Shown here in pieces: positions 8,315-17,028 of a stretch of DNA of 64,000 nucleotides. This DNA is from Streptomyces sp. ISL-1 (GTDB lineage: Bacteria; Actinomycetota; Actinomycetes; Streptomycetales; Streptomycetaceae): NCBI RefSeq assembly GCF_018614585.1, contig NZ_JAGGOI010000006.1, positions 186,001-250,000 of the forward strand. The letters run 5' to 3'. The notes under the pieces were generated by a model that was not told the origin of the DNA, did no database searches, and saw only the letters and a program-made list of their open reading frames with translations. A program made the translations under genes and the position numbers. Position 1 is the stretch's first letter. Each line of letters opens with the position of its first letter.

Positions 8315-10734
8315 GCACGCTGAACGCGGCCGAGAGTCGTGGCTACCGCGGCCCCCTCGATGTCACGAGAGCAGCCACGGCAGTGCTGGACGCCCACGGC
8401 AACGTCGTCGGGTGGAGTCCCACGGCCCAGTCGCTGCTGGGCTACCCGCCGCATGAAGTGCTCGGGCATCCGATCGGCGCCCTGGTGGCGGACACAGCGG
8501 GCGGGCATCGCACCGGGGCGGACCTTCCGGGCGCCCCGTTCTCCCGCCGGCAGGTGCTGCCCATACGGCACCGGGACGGCCATACCCTGCGCGTGGCCAC
8601 CGCGGTGCTTCCGCTGTCCCACACGGGAGGCGGGCCCGCCCGGCTGCTGAGCCTGGCCGAGGCGGACGAGACGGAAGAGTGGGAGGCCCTGCAGGCGATG
8701 CTCCGCGGCCTGGCGACGCAGTCACCGGTCGGCCTGGCCATCTACGACACACGGCTAAGGGTGGTCTGGACGAACTTCGCCCTGCTCCAGGAGATGGGCA
8801 CCACGCAGTACGAGGGCATGGGCCCGGACGACATGGTGACCCACGGCGAGGTCCTCTCCTCGCAGTATCCGGCGACGCTGGAGGAGATGATGCGCCACGT
8901 GCTCGCCACCGGCGAACCCGTCATCGAACTCCACTACCGCGGCCGCCCTCCCGTGGACCCGGACCACGACCACGTCTGGTCGTGCTCCTACTACCGGCTG
9001 CAGGACGCCGGCTCCTCCTCGTTGGGCGTGTGCGAGGAGACGGTGGACATCACCGCCCGCTATCTCGCGCAGCAGCGACTGGACCTTCTGGTCCGGGCGG
9101 GCGGACAGATGGGCACCACCTTGGACATGGCCCGCACGGCGCAGGAGCTCTCCGCCGTCATCGTTCCGCAGTTCGCCGACGCGATCACGGTCGACCTCCT
9201 GGAGGACGTCCTGTGCGGCGATCAGCCCGCGCCGGGCAGCGAGCCGACGAGACGCGTGGTCCGCGTGTGGGGAGGGCCGGAACAGGAGGCGCAGGGTGCG
9301 GACGAAGCCGGTCCCGCCGAGCGGATCGACTTCCCGCCCGACTCGCCCCAGGCCCGCAGCCTCGTCTCGGGACGGTCCGTACTGGAACGCCGGGTGCTCA
9401 CCCACGGTGCCGCCGGGCGACCGCCCCCGAGTTCGCGCCTGGTCGTGCCCCTGCGCGCGGAGGGCGCCACGCTGGGAGTGGTCACCTTCGAGCGGGACAG
9501 TCACCCCGACCCGTTCGACACCGGTGAGCTGGCGGTCGCCGACGAGCTGGTCGCCAGGGCCGCCATGTGCATCGACAACGCCCGCCGCTACACCCGTGAG
9601 CACGCCGCCGCCCTCATGCTTCAGCGCAGTCTGCTTCCGCAGACTCTGCCGCGGCTCACCGCGCTCGAGATGGCGTACCGCTATCTGCCCGCGGACAGCA
9701 AGGCCGGAGTCGGCGGCGACTGGTTCGATGTCATCCCCCTGCCGGGCGCGCGGGTCGGTCTGGTCGTCGGCGATGTGGTCGGCCACGGTCTGCGCGCCGC
9801 GGCCACCATGGGCCGGCTGCGCACGAGCGTACGTGTGCTCGCCCGGCTCGACCTCGCGCCCGAGGAGCTCCTCACGCGCCTGGACGACATGATCAGCCAG
9901 AACGCCGAGGAGCATGCCGCCGCCGTCTTCGAGAGCGACAACGCGTCGGACTACGACGGATTCGGCGTGACGTGCATGTACGCCGTGTATGACCCGGTGT
10001 CAGGCTTCTGCACAATGGCGCGCGCCGGCCACATCCTGCCCGCCGTCGTCGACCCGGCAACCGGCTCGGTCGCTTTCCCCGACCTGCCCGCGGGCCCGCC
10101 CCTCGGCCTCGGAGGCCTGCCCTTCGAGAGCGCCGAACTGAAACTGCCCGAAGGCAGCCTCGTCGCCCTGTTCACCGATGGCCTCGTCCGGGGCCGGGGC
10201 CGGGACGTCGACGCTGAATTCGACCGGATCCGCGCCGTCCTCACCAAGCACCTGCGCCCGCTCGAGGAACTGTGCGACGAGGCGGTGGGGCCGTTGCTGC
10301 CCGGCTCCGTCGAGGACGACGTCGCGCTGCTGCTCGTACGCACGCGCACGCTGGACCGCCACCAGGTGGCCGCATGGGAGCTGGAGGCCGATCCGGAGGA
10401 GGTCGCCCGGGCCCGGGCGATGGTCGCCGGGAAGGTAGGGGAGTGGGGCCTGGACGACGAGGTCGTGTTCACCACCGAGCTGGTGGTCAGCGAACTCGTC
10501 ACCAACGCCGTGCGGTACGCGGCCGGCCCGATTCAGCTGCGTATCATCCGCGACCAGACGCTGATCTGTGAGGTCTCCGACAACGGACACACCTCGCCCC
10601 ATCTGCGCCACGCCGGCAGCGACGACGAAGGCGGCCGGGGTCTCTTCCTCATCGCGCAGATGACCCTGCGGTGGGGCTCACGGCACACACTCGACGGCAA
10701 GACGATCTGGGCCGAGCAGGCGCTGCCGCAGTAA
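8311..10734 (+). CDS. PAS/GAF/PP2C phosphatase fused to an anti-sigma-type ATPase
   Basis: An 807-residue protein with a PAS domain (about 10-115), a second PAS-like domain (about 130-250), a GAF domain (about 265-430), a SpoIIE-type phosphatase (about 440-675; GGDWFDV, VVGDVVGHG, LFTDGLV, DDVALLL) and a C-terminal HATPase_c_2 domain (about 685-805). The ATPase shows the N-box TNAVRYA and the DNG and GRGLFLI boxes. It unites the phosphatase and the RsbW-like kinase functions of sigma-factor partner switching in one chain. It overlaps the preceding phosphatase gene by four bases, so both are probably made in fixed ratio. The sigma or anti-anti-sigma partner is not present in the window. Confidence 0.9.
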   Translation: MSTLNAAESRGYRGPLDVTRAATAVLDAHGNVVGWSPTAQSLLGYPPHEVLGHPIGALVADTAGGHRTGADLPGAPFSRRQVLPIRHRDGHTLRVATAVLPLSHTGGGPARLLSLAEADETEEWEALQAMLRGLATQSPVGLAIYDTRLRVVWTNFALLQEMGTTQYEGMGPDDMVTHGEVLSSQYPATLEEMMRHVLATGEPVIELHYRGRPPVDPDHDHVWSCSYYRLQDAGSSSLGVCEETVDITARYLAQQRLDLLVRAGGQMGTTLDMARTAQELSAVIVPQFADAITVDLLEDVLCGDQPAPGSEPTRRVVRVWGGPEQEAQGADEAGPAERIDFPPDSPQARSLVSGRSVLERRVLTHGAAGRPPPSSRLVVPLRAEGATLGVVTFERDSHPDPFDTGELAVADELVARAAMCIDNARRYTREHAAALMLQRSLLPQTLPRLTALEMAYRYLPADSKAGVGGDWFDVIPLPGARVGLVVGDVVGHGLRAAATMGRLRTSVRVLARLDLAPEELLTRLDDMISQNAEEHAAAVFESDNASDYDGFGVTCMYAVYDPVSGFCTMARAGHILPAVVDPATGSVAFPDLPAGPPLGLGGLPFESAELKLPEGSLVALFTDGLVRGRGRDVDAEFDRIRAVLTKHLRPLEELCDEAVGPLLPGSVEDDVALLLVRTRTLDRHQVAAWELEADPEEVARARAMVAGKVGEWGLDDEVVFTTELVVSELVTNAVRYAAGPIQLRIIRDQTLICEVSDNGHTSPHLRHAGSDDEGGRGLFLIAQMTLRWGSRHTLDGKTIWAEQALPQ

Positions 10735-10766
10735 GACCTGCGCAGTGAGACCTCCTCCGTGACGGC

Positions 10767-11900
10767 CTAAGCCGTGAAGGCCTGGCCGTTCTCCAGACAC
10801 AGTACGGAGATCCGCTGGACCAGGTTGTTGGCGAAGCCGCCGCGGTTCCACGGCTGGCTGAGGGGCTGAGTGCGGCCATCGGCGTCGGTGGCGCGGACGC
10901 TGAGCACATGGCTGCCCGGCGCGGCGGCCCAGGAGGACTGCCAGCGCCGCCAGGCCCACCGGTGCCCGTCCGCCGGGGCGAGTTCGGCCTCGCTCCAGGA
11001 GCCGCCGCCGTCGGTGCTCACCTCCACCTTCGTCACCGGGGCGTGCCCGGACCAGGCCCGGCCCTCCAGCGGCACCTCACCGGGGCGTACGACACGGGCC
11101 CGGGACATGAAGTCGGGGAACCCGGGCGGGATCATCAGGGCTCGTGGCGCGATCCGGGTGACCGGCTCCCCGGGATCGTCGGCCCCTTGCCGGTAGCGGT
11201 AGGCCACCGCCTGCTGGAAGCCTGTGAACGGGGTGTCGGTGAGGGCGATGTCGCGCAGCCACTTCACCTGTGCCATGCCGTACCAGCCGGGGACGACGAG
11301 CCGCAGCGGACTGCCGTGCTGCGGCGGCAGGGGCCCCCAGTTCATCGCGTACGCCACCAGCACCTCCGGATCGTCGCCCATGGCCACGGGCAACGGCAGG
11401 CTGCGCCGGTAGTCCTGCTCGATTCCGCGCTCGACGCCATGATCGGCTCCGGTGAATACGGCCTCGACGGCTTCCGCGGCCACCCCGGCCTCGGCGAGCA
11501 GCGTGCGCAGCGGCACCCCCGTCCAATCGGCGGTTCCGACCGCCTCGACCAGCCAGGGCTGGCTCACCGGGCGCGGCGAGAGCCGGGCCCGGCCGTTGCC
11601 CGCGCACTCCATCGTCACGCGCCGGGTGACCGCCGGGAGGGACCGCAGCGTCGGCATGTCCAGTGTCAGCGCATTGCGCACCCGGCCGCTGACGGTCAGC
11701 TCCCAACTGTCGGCGTCGGTCGCGGGGATGTCGTAGTGGACCAGGACGTAGTGCAGTCCGGCCGGGGTCAGGTCGTAGCGCATGGCCTCCAGCGGCAGCC
11801 CGTGATTGCGGGCCGCGAGGGCCAGTTCGTCCAGGCCGATGGCCTCATCGGGTGCCGCGACGCGCCCTGGTGCGCTGATGTCACCGATGCGTCCGCCCAT
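10767..11900 (-). CDS. Sulfite oxidase-family molybdopterin oxidoreductase
   Basis: A 377-residue protein with an oxidoreductase molybdopterin-binding domain (about residues 50-225) and a Mo-cofactor oxidoreductase dimerisation domain (about 245-350). The segment TMECAGNGRARLSP holds the conserved cysteine (C99) that ligates molybdenum in the sulfite oxidase family, and VVPGWYGMAQVKW is another family signature. No heme-binding or twin-arginine signal is seen, so it is probably a cytoplasmic sulfite or related oxyanion/sulfoxide oxidoreductase. An upstream in-frame ATG at 11978 is possible, but the ATG at 11900 matches the usual family start. It converges on the phosphatase pair. Confidence 0.88.
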   Translation of the reverse strand: MGGRIGDISAPGRVAAPDEAIGLDELALAARNHGLPLEAMRYDLTPAGLHYVLVHYDIPATDADSWELTVSGRVRNALTLDMPTLRSLPAVTRRVTMECAGNGRARLSPRPVSQPWLVEAVGTADWTGVPLRTLLAEAGVAAEAVEAVFTGADHGVERGIEQDYRRSLPLPVAMGDDPEVLVAYAMNWGPLPPQHGSPLRLVVPGWYGMAQVKWLRDIALTDTPFTGFQQAVAYRYRQGADDPGEPVTRIAPRALMIPPGFPDFMSRARVVRPGEVPLEGRAWSGHAPVTKVEVSTDGGGSWSEAELAPADGHRWAWRRWQSSWAAAPGSHVLSVRATDADGRTQPLSQPWNRGGFANNLVQRISVLCLENGQAFTA

Positions 11901-11984
11901 GACCCCATGGTGCTCTCCTCGCCAGGTCCGGGCACCCGCGGAGCGGCCGCCCAAAAACGGCCGGAGGTGGTTGGGCACCAGCTG

Positions 11985-12014
11985 TTGACTGGCAGGCCCG
12001 GGAAAGCGTTATAT
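11985..12014 (+). promoter_or_regulatory. Candidate sigma-70-type promoter of the SPW gene
   Basis: TTGACT at 11985-11990 and TTATAT at 12009-12014 are separated by 18 bases, close to the vegetative consensus. The surrounding 60 bases are AT-rich. The SPW start codon lies 46 bases downstream. Confidence 0.5.
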
Positions 12015-12060
12015 CGGAGTTAAAGGGCAGATAAAGGCTTCTGAATGGAGGCGGCCCGCA

Positions 12061-12534
12061 ATGACCACCCATCCGAGCATCGAGCAACACCCCGATCTGG
12101 CCGAGATGCGTGCCCGGTTCGAACGGGCGACCGCTACCCCCCGTGCCCAGGCGATCGAGACAGCAGCCCTGCTGACGGGCCTGTACCTGGCCGCATCGCC
12201 GTGGATAGTCGGGTTCAACGGCCTCACCACGCTGGCCGTGTGCAACCTGATCACCGGTGCCGCCTATGTCCTGTGCATGGGCGGGTTCGGCTCGGCATAC
12301 GAGCGGACACACGCCATGGCCTGGTGCGCGATCGCCATCGGAGTATGGACGATCATCTCTCCGTGGGTCGTCGTCGGTAACGTCGACATCACTCGGACCA
12401 TCGTCAACAACGTCATCGTCGGCGTCGTGGCCCTGCTGCTCGGTCTGGCCATGGCCGCCATGGACGTCAGCGCACCCCGTCGCGTCCGAGTCCGCGCAGG
12501 GGGGCGCCGCGAGGGCGTCGACCCGATGCGCTGA
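12061..12534 (+). CDS. SPW repeat-containing membrane protein
   Basis: A 157-residue membrane protein with a cytoplasmic-looking 32-residue N-terminus and about four transmembrane segments. Two copies of the signature Ser-Pro-Trp motif, ASPWIVGF (S46-W48) and ISPWVVVG (S100-W102), define the SPW repeat family. These pairs of helices recur in actinobacterial and other membrane proteins of unknown function. The start follows GGAGG by a short spacer. The gene has its own candidate promoter and is divergent from the molybdopterin oxidoreductase. Function cannot be assigned. Confidence 0.85.
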   Translation: MTTHPSIEQHPDLAEMRARFERATATPRAQAIETAALLTGLYLAASPWIVGFNGLTTLAVCNLITGAAYVLCMGGFGSAYERTHAMAWCAIAIGVWTIISPWVVVGNVDITRTIVNNVIVGVVALLLGLAMAAMDVSAPRRVRVRAGGRREGVDPMR

Positions 12535-12538
12535 CGCG

Positions 12539-12584
12539 CCCGCACGGAAGGCACTGATCACCCCGCACGGAAGGCACCGATCAC
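12539..12584. repeat. 23-bp tandem duplication after the SPW gene
   Basis: The unit beginning CCCGCACGGAAGGCACTGAT occurs twice in tandem (12539-12561 and 12562-12584) with one mismatch (T to C). It starts just after the SPW stop codon and leads into the decayed sigma-factor gene. Confidence 0.85.
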
Positions 12585-12643
12585 ATCGACTCGTTCCGGA
12601 TCACCGGCTGAGTGGCGGTGGGGTGCGGATACCGCGCCCCACC

Positions 12644-13180
12644 GTGATGATGGTCGCGATGGACGACGTGGACGTGCTCCCGGAGCCGGAACTGCCGGTC
12701 GCGGCCCGCCAGGGTGACCCGGCGGCCTTCGAGGAGCTGGTCGCCGGCCACCGGCGCGAGTTGTACGCCCACCGCTACCGGATGCCGGACTCGGTGCAGG
12801 ATGCCGAGGACGGGCTGCAGGAGTCGCTGCTCGCGGCCTGGCGGGGCCTGTCCGGCTTCGAGCGCCGCAGTTCACTGCGTGGCCGGCTCTACCGCGTCGG
12901 CACCAACGCCTGCGTGCGGCCCGCCGCCCGGCGGATTTCCGGACGACGAGCCGGCGGCCGAACCCGGCGACGTGGACCCCGAGTTGCGCTACCTGCGGCG
13001 GGAGAGCGTGGAGCGCGCATTCGTGGCGGCCCCGCAGCATCTCGGGCCGGTCGTCGTCGGCGACGGGACGCCGGCCTTCGGCGCCGGACCGGTGCGGCGC
13101 TCCGGCTGCTGTCCACGCACTCCTTGGACTGCACCGACAACACCCTCGTCCGTTACGCGCCCGGCGACCGGGATTCGTAG
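12644..13180 (+). pseudogene. Decayed ECF-type RNA polymerase sigma factor
   Basis: From a GTG at 12644 the frame encodes a credible sigma region 2 (GDPAAFEELVAGHRRELYAH, then DAEDGLQESLLAAWRG and SSLRGRLYRVGTNAC). After about 12930 similarity jumps to another frame, where RESVERAFVAAPQHLGPV resembles the helix before region 4 of the large ECF-like sigma group (TIGR02960 type). The expected region 4 helix-turn-helix and the SnoaL-like C-terminal domain are absent. The pieces read to a stop at 13180. The frameshift plus large deletion make a functional product unlikely. The 741 bases between the SPW gene and matB hold only this remnant and the tandem duplication. Confidence 0.75.
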
Positions 13181-13275
13181 CCGGTTTTCCCGCAGTGGAC
13201 GGGGTACGGAGGGATCATCGTGATGCCGGGCTTCGCACGACCGGCCGACCTCGACGACAGCAAGGAGAACGACGC

Positions 13276-14718
13276 GTGTCCCCTCTCTTCCCCGCCCTCG
13301 CCGCGGGGTCGCCGCTGCCCGCCCTCCGGTTCGGCGAGCGGTCCCTGACCCACGCCGAACTGGCCGCGGCGGCAGGCTCGCTGGCCGCCCGGATCACCGA
13401 CGCGCGAAGGGTCGCGGTCTGGGCGACGCCCACCCTGGAGACGGCGGTCGGCGTGGTGGCCGCGCTGCTGGCGGGTGTGCCCGCGGTACCGCTCAACCCG
13501 AAGACCGGCGAGCGCGAGCTGGCGCACATCGTCGGGGACAGCGCGCCCTCACTCGTACTGGCGGAGCCGGGCGCAGAACTGCCCCCGGCGCTCGGCGCCT
13601 TGCCGCGTACGGACATCGAGACCACCGGGGCTCGGGCGCCGCTGGCGCCCGAGCCGTCCGACGAGGCGCCCGCCCTCATCGTCTACACCTCGGGCACCAC
13701 GGGCCCGCCCAAGGGCGCCGTGCTGCCGCGCCGCGCCATCACCGCCACCCTGGACGCCCTTGAGGACGCCTGGCAGTGGACCGCCGACGATGTCCTCGTC
13801 CACGCCCTGCCGCTCTTCCACGTCCATGGGCTGATCCTCGGCGTCCTTGGACCGCTGCGCCGCGGCGGCTCGGTGCGGCATCTGGGACGGTTCAGCACGG
13901 ACGGCGTGGCGTGCGAGCTGGAGTCGGGTGCCACGATGCTGTTCGGCGTGCCGACGATGTATCACCGGATCGCCGAGGCACTTCCCGGCGATCCGCGGCT
14001 CGCGAAGGCCCTGGCCGGGGCCCGGCTGCTGGTCTCCGGCTCGGCCGCGCTGCCCGTGCACGACCATGAGCGGATCGCCGCGGCGACCGGCCGCACAGTC
14101 ATCGAGCGGTACGGCATGACCGAGACGCTGATGCTGTGCTCGTCCCGGTGGACGCCTCCGGACACCCGGCCGTCCCCGTCGGCCGGCGGCGAGCCGCGGC
14201 CAGGCACGGTCGGCCTGCCCCTCAGGGGAGTTGAGCTGCGGCTGGTCGACGAGAGCGACGGAATCGGCGAGATCCAGGTGCGCGGGCCGAACCTTTTCAC
14301 GGAGTATCTCAACCGGCCCGACGCGACCGCGGCGGCCTTCGACGGGGACTGGTTCCGTACGGGGGACATGGCGAGCCTCGACGCCGACGGGTGTGTCCGG
14401 ATCGTCGGCCGCAAGGCGACCGACCTCATCAAGAGCGGCGGCTACAAGATCGGCGCGGGCGAGATCGAGAATGTGCTGCTCGACCACCCCGGCGTACGGG
14501 AGGCGGCGGTGACCGGGGAGCCGGACGCGGACCTGGGCGAACGGATCGTCGCCTGGATCGTGCCGGCCGACCCGTCCTCGCCACCCGCGCCCAACGAGCT
14601 GTCCGCCCATGTCGCAGCCCAGCTCGCCCCGCACAAACGCCCCCGTGACGTGCGCTTTCTCGACGCCCTGCCGCGCAACGACATGGGCAAGGTCATGAAG
14701 CGAGCCCTGAATGGCTGA
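13276..14718 (+). CDS. matB: Malonyl-CoA synthetase (MatB)
   Basis: A 480-residue AMP-forming acyl-CoA ligase that activates malonate or methylmalonate with ATP and CoA. The adenylation motifs are all present: YTSGTTGPPKGAV phosphate loop, ERYGMTET, FRTGDMA, GRKATDLIKSGGYKIGAGEI hinge, and the catalytic lysine K472 in NDMGKVMKR. As far as I recall it, the S. coelicolor MatB sequence is closely similar over the full length. The start GTG is set by AAGGAG eight bases upstream. Its last eight bases overlap the start of the carboxyltransferase gene, so the two are translationally coupled and probably supply malonyl- or methylmalonyl-CoA to fatty acid or polyketide synthesis. Confidence 0.93.
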   Translation: MSPLFPALAAGSPLPALRFGERSLTHAELAAAAGSLAARITDARRVAVWATPTLETAVGVVAALLAGVPAVPLNPKTGERELAHIVGDSAPSLVLAEPGAELPPALGALPRTDIETTGARAPLAPEPSDEAPALIVYTSGTTGPPKGAVLPRRAITATLDALEDAWQWTADDVLVHALPLFHVHGLILGVLGPLRRGGSVRHLGRFSTDGVACELESGATMLFGVPTMYHRIAEALPGDPRLAKALAGARLLVSGSAALPVHDHERIAAATGRTVIERYGMTETLMLCSSRWTPPDTRPSPSAGGEPRPGTVGLPLRGVELRLVDESDGIGEIQVRGPNLFTEYLNRPDATAAAFDGDWFRTGDMASLDADGCVRIVGRKATDLIKSGGYKIGAGEIENVLLDHPGVREAAVTGEPDADLGERIVAWIVPADPSSPPAPNELSAHVAAQLAPHKRPRDVRFLDALPRNDMGKVMKRALNG

Positions 14719-16144
14719 CCGACTCACGGCCCGCGACGCCATCGCCCGGGTGGCATCCGGCTTCACCGAACTGCCCGTCCCCGAGGGCATGTCCGCCCCC
14801 GACGGCCCCATCGCCTGGCAGGGATACGACGAGCAGCGCGCCCGCGCCGCGAGACGCACCGGCGAACAGGAGTCGGTCGTCTGCGGCACCGGTCTGGTCG
14901 GGGCCACCGAAGCGGTGCTGATCTCCTTCGAGTTCGGCTTTCTGGGCGGTTCGCTTGGCGAGCAGACCGGCGACAGGCTGGAGGCGGCGTACACGCATGC
15001 GCGAGAGCGACGGCTGCCCGTCGTCTCGCTGATCGCGACCGGCGGCAGCCGGATGCAGGAGGGGATGCGCGCGCTGGCCCAACTCCAGCGCGTGGCACGG
15101 CAGTCCGCACTGACCCGCGCGGCCGGGCTGCCGCAGGTCGCGGTGGTGCGCGACCCGACGACGGGCGGCGGCTGGGCGACGCTGGGCGCGGGCGCGGACG
15201 TGATCCTGGCGCTGCCCGGCGCCCAGATCGGCTTCGCCGGCTCGCGCGTACGCCCGCCGGAGGCGGACCCGCATGCGTACACCGCTGAGGCGCAATGGGC
15301 GGCGGGCCATGTAGACGCGGTGGTGCGGCTCGAGGAGCTGCCCGGGACGCTTGCACGGTGGCTGAGGCTGCTGACCGGCGGATCCCCGACGCCACTGCCC
15401 GCCGCGTCGGACGCCGCCGGGCGGCCGCCGGCCGCAGACCACGCCGCCGAGTCCAGGCGCTCCCTCCAGCCCGCGCCGCCGCCCCGTGCCCTGGGCCGTG
15501 CCGGACTCCCCGCCACCGGCTGGGACGCGGTGCTCCAGGCCCGTTCCCCCCGCCGGCCCCGCGCCGCCGCCTGTCTCGACGCGTACTTCGAGACCCGCGA
15601 ATCGATCAGCGGCGACCGCTGCGGAGGTGTGGACCGTGGGATGCTCTGCGGCTTCGGCCTGTATGAGGGCCGCACCATCGCGTACGCCGCTCAATGCGGC
15701 ACCCCCACACTTCCGGCCGGCTACCGCACCGCGGCCCGGCTGATCCGTCTCGCCGACCGGCTGTCCGTCCCGGTGCTCACCCTGATCGACACACCGGGCG
15801 CCGCCAATGACGCCGACGCGGAACGTGCCGGAGCGGGCGCCGCCATCGCGGACCTGTTCGGCGCCGTGGCCACCGCCCGCGTGCCGGTCACCACCCTGCT
15901 GATCGGCGAGGGCGGCTCCGGTGGCGCGCTCGCGCTCGCAGCACCCCACAACACCTGGGTCACGCCCGACAGTTACTTCTCGGTCATAGCCCCGGAGCAG
16001 GCCGCCGCGATCCTCAAACGCGGGCCCGAGGCGACTCGTGCGACGGCCGATCAGCTTCGCCTGCGCCCGCAGGACCTCGTGGACCTGGGCATCGCACGCG
16101 GCATCGTGCCCGCACCGCCCCCGGAGGAGGAATCCAGCCCGTGA
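14711..16144 (+). CDS. Acetyl-CoA carboxylase-type carboxyltransferase, beta and alpha parts in one chain
   Basis: A 477-residue protein with two crotonase-like carboxyltransferase halves. The first half has the beta-type sequence EFGFLGGSLGEQTGDRL and RLPVVSLIATGGSRMQEGMR. The second has the alpha-type DTPGAANDADAERAG and GEGGSGGALALAAP. No biotinyl or biotin carboxylase domain is present, so it would need partners from elsewhere. The proline/alanine-rich linker (about residues 220-265) joins the halves. It overlaps matB by eight bases (ATGGCTGA). The pairing suggests a linked role in malonyl-CoA supply or malonate metabolism. A malonate-decarboxylase-like role is an alternative. Confidence 0.85.
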   Translation: MADRLTARDAIARVASGFTELPVPEGMSAPDGPIAWQGYDEQRARAARRTGEQESVVCGTGLVGATEAVLISFEFGFLGGSLGEQTGDRLEAAYTHARERRLPVVSLIATGGSRMQEGMRALAQLQRVARQSALTRAAGLPQVAVVRDPTTGGGWATLGAGADVILALPGAQIGFAGSRVRPPEADPHAYTAEAQWAAGHVDAVVRLEELPGTLARWLRLLTGGSPTPLPAASDAAGRPPAADHAAESRRSLQPAPPPRALGRAGLPATGWDAVLQARSPRRPRAAACLDAYFETRESISGDRCGGVDRGMLCGFGLYEGRTIAYAAQCGTPTLPAGYRTAARLIRLADRLSVPVLTLIDTPGAANDADAERAGAGAAIADLFGAVATARVPVTTLLIGEGGSGGALALAAPHNTWVTPDSYFSVIAPEQAAAILKRGPEATRATADQLRLRPQDLVDLGIARGIVPAPPPEEESSP

Positions 16145-16162
16145 GCTCTTGGCCCTGATTGA

Positions 16163-16187
16163 GCCCGCCGGCGCTGTGCCGGCGGGC
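16163..16187. terminator. Bidirectional hairpin terminator
   Basis: A perfect 10-bp stem GCCCGCCGGC/GCCGGCGGGC with a five-base loop lies between two convergent genes. There is no U-tract, as is usual in Streptomyces. Confidence 0.8.
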
Positions 16188-16233
16188 GACAGCCCGTCCT
16201 TCGTGCCGGCCGGGCCGGACACCCGGAGTCGCT

Positions 16234-17028
16234 TCAACCAGCCTCAGGTGAGACCGAGTTGGAGACCGGCACCCGGTCCAGGTAAGGGCTGGGAGGCGGT
16301 GGGATCCGCTGAAGCGAGGTCACGTCGAGGGCGATGGCCGCAGAGGCCGTGCCCAGCGTTCCCTCCGGGTGCCAGGTGCCGGTCACCTTCACCCACGTGT
16401 CGGCAGGAGGCGCCTTCACACCGTGCATCGTGACCGTCAGGGACTGGGAGTCCGCGGCGCAACAGGCCACCAGCAGCCGGGTCAGATCCCATGCGCCGCC
16501 CTTGCCGGGTGTGACGAACCCTGCCAGAAGCACGCTGCGCCCCATGAGGCTCTGCCGATCGTCCTGCTGCGCCCGTGCGATGAACTCCGTCAGCGAGAGC
16601 GGCGCCGGACCGCGCGACGGCAGGGGTTCGAAGCGTGAATAGTCCTCGACGACTTTGGCGTTGTCGCGCGCGGCGGTGTACGAGCCGAGCGCCGGCGGTG
16701 CGAAGAACAGCAGGGCGAGCGTGGGCAGGAGCAACAGCCAGGCGATACGCGGACCGTGGCTGTGGTCGTGTCCGTGCCCCTCATGCCCCTCGTGTGCGTA
16801 CGCAGCTTCGCTGCGGTGCGCGTCGCCCGAGCGGCGCCTCTCGGCGCAGGGGAGTCCGTCGCGTACCGCGCCGATCAGGCCGAGACCGACCAGGGCGACG
16901 CCGGAGACGATGAGGAAGGGCTGCAGGCCTTCCTTGACGTAGCGCAGACAGATGTCGCTGAACAGGGAGACGCGCAGTACCCCCGCCCCGGTGAGCAGGA
17001 GCAGCGCTGCCTGGACGGTCCGCTTCAC
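16234..17028 (-). CDS. TIGR03943 family membrane protein
   Basis: A 264-residue protein with about three N-terminal transmembrane segments, separated by a His-rich cytoplasmic or periplasmic loop (HEGHEGHGHDHSHG), and a soluble C-terminal domain with the LLVACCAADSQS motif. These are features of the TIGR03943/YcgQ family, which is nearly always encoded next to a YcgR-type permease, as here. The GTG at 17028 overlaps the permease stop codon (GTGA). An in-frame ATG at 17058 is an alternative. In Bacillus the equivalent pair is Zur-regulated, so a role in metal transport is plausible, but no clear Zur box was found here. Confidence 0.8.
   Translation of the reverse strand: MKRTVQAALLLLTGAGVLRVSLFSDICLRYVKEGLQPFLIVSGVALVGLGLIGAVRDGLPCAERRRSGDAHRSEAAYAHEGHEGHGHDHSHGPRIAWLLLLPTLALLFFAPPALGSYTAARDNAKVVEDYSRFEPLPSRGPAPLSLTEFIARAQQDDRQSLMGRSVLLAGFVTPGKGGAWDLTRLLVACCAADSQSLTVTMHGVKAPPADTWVKVTGTWHPEGTLGTASAAIALDVTSLQRIPPPPSPYLDRVPVSNSVSPEAG

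Noticed and set aside
12644-13180. Functional ECF sigma factor
   Set aside because: Region 4 is absent and the frame breaks within the protein.
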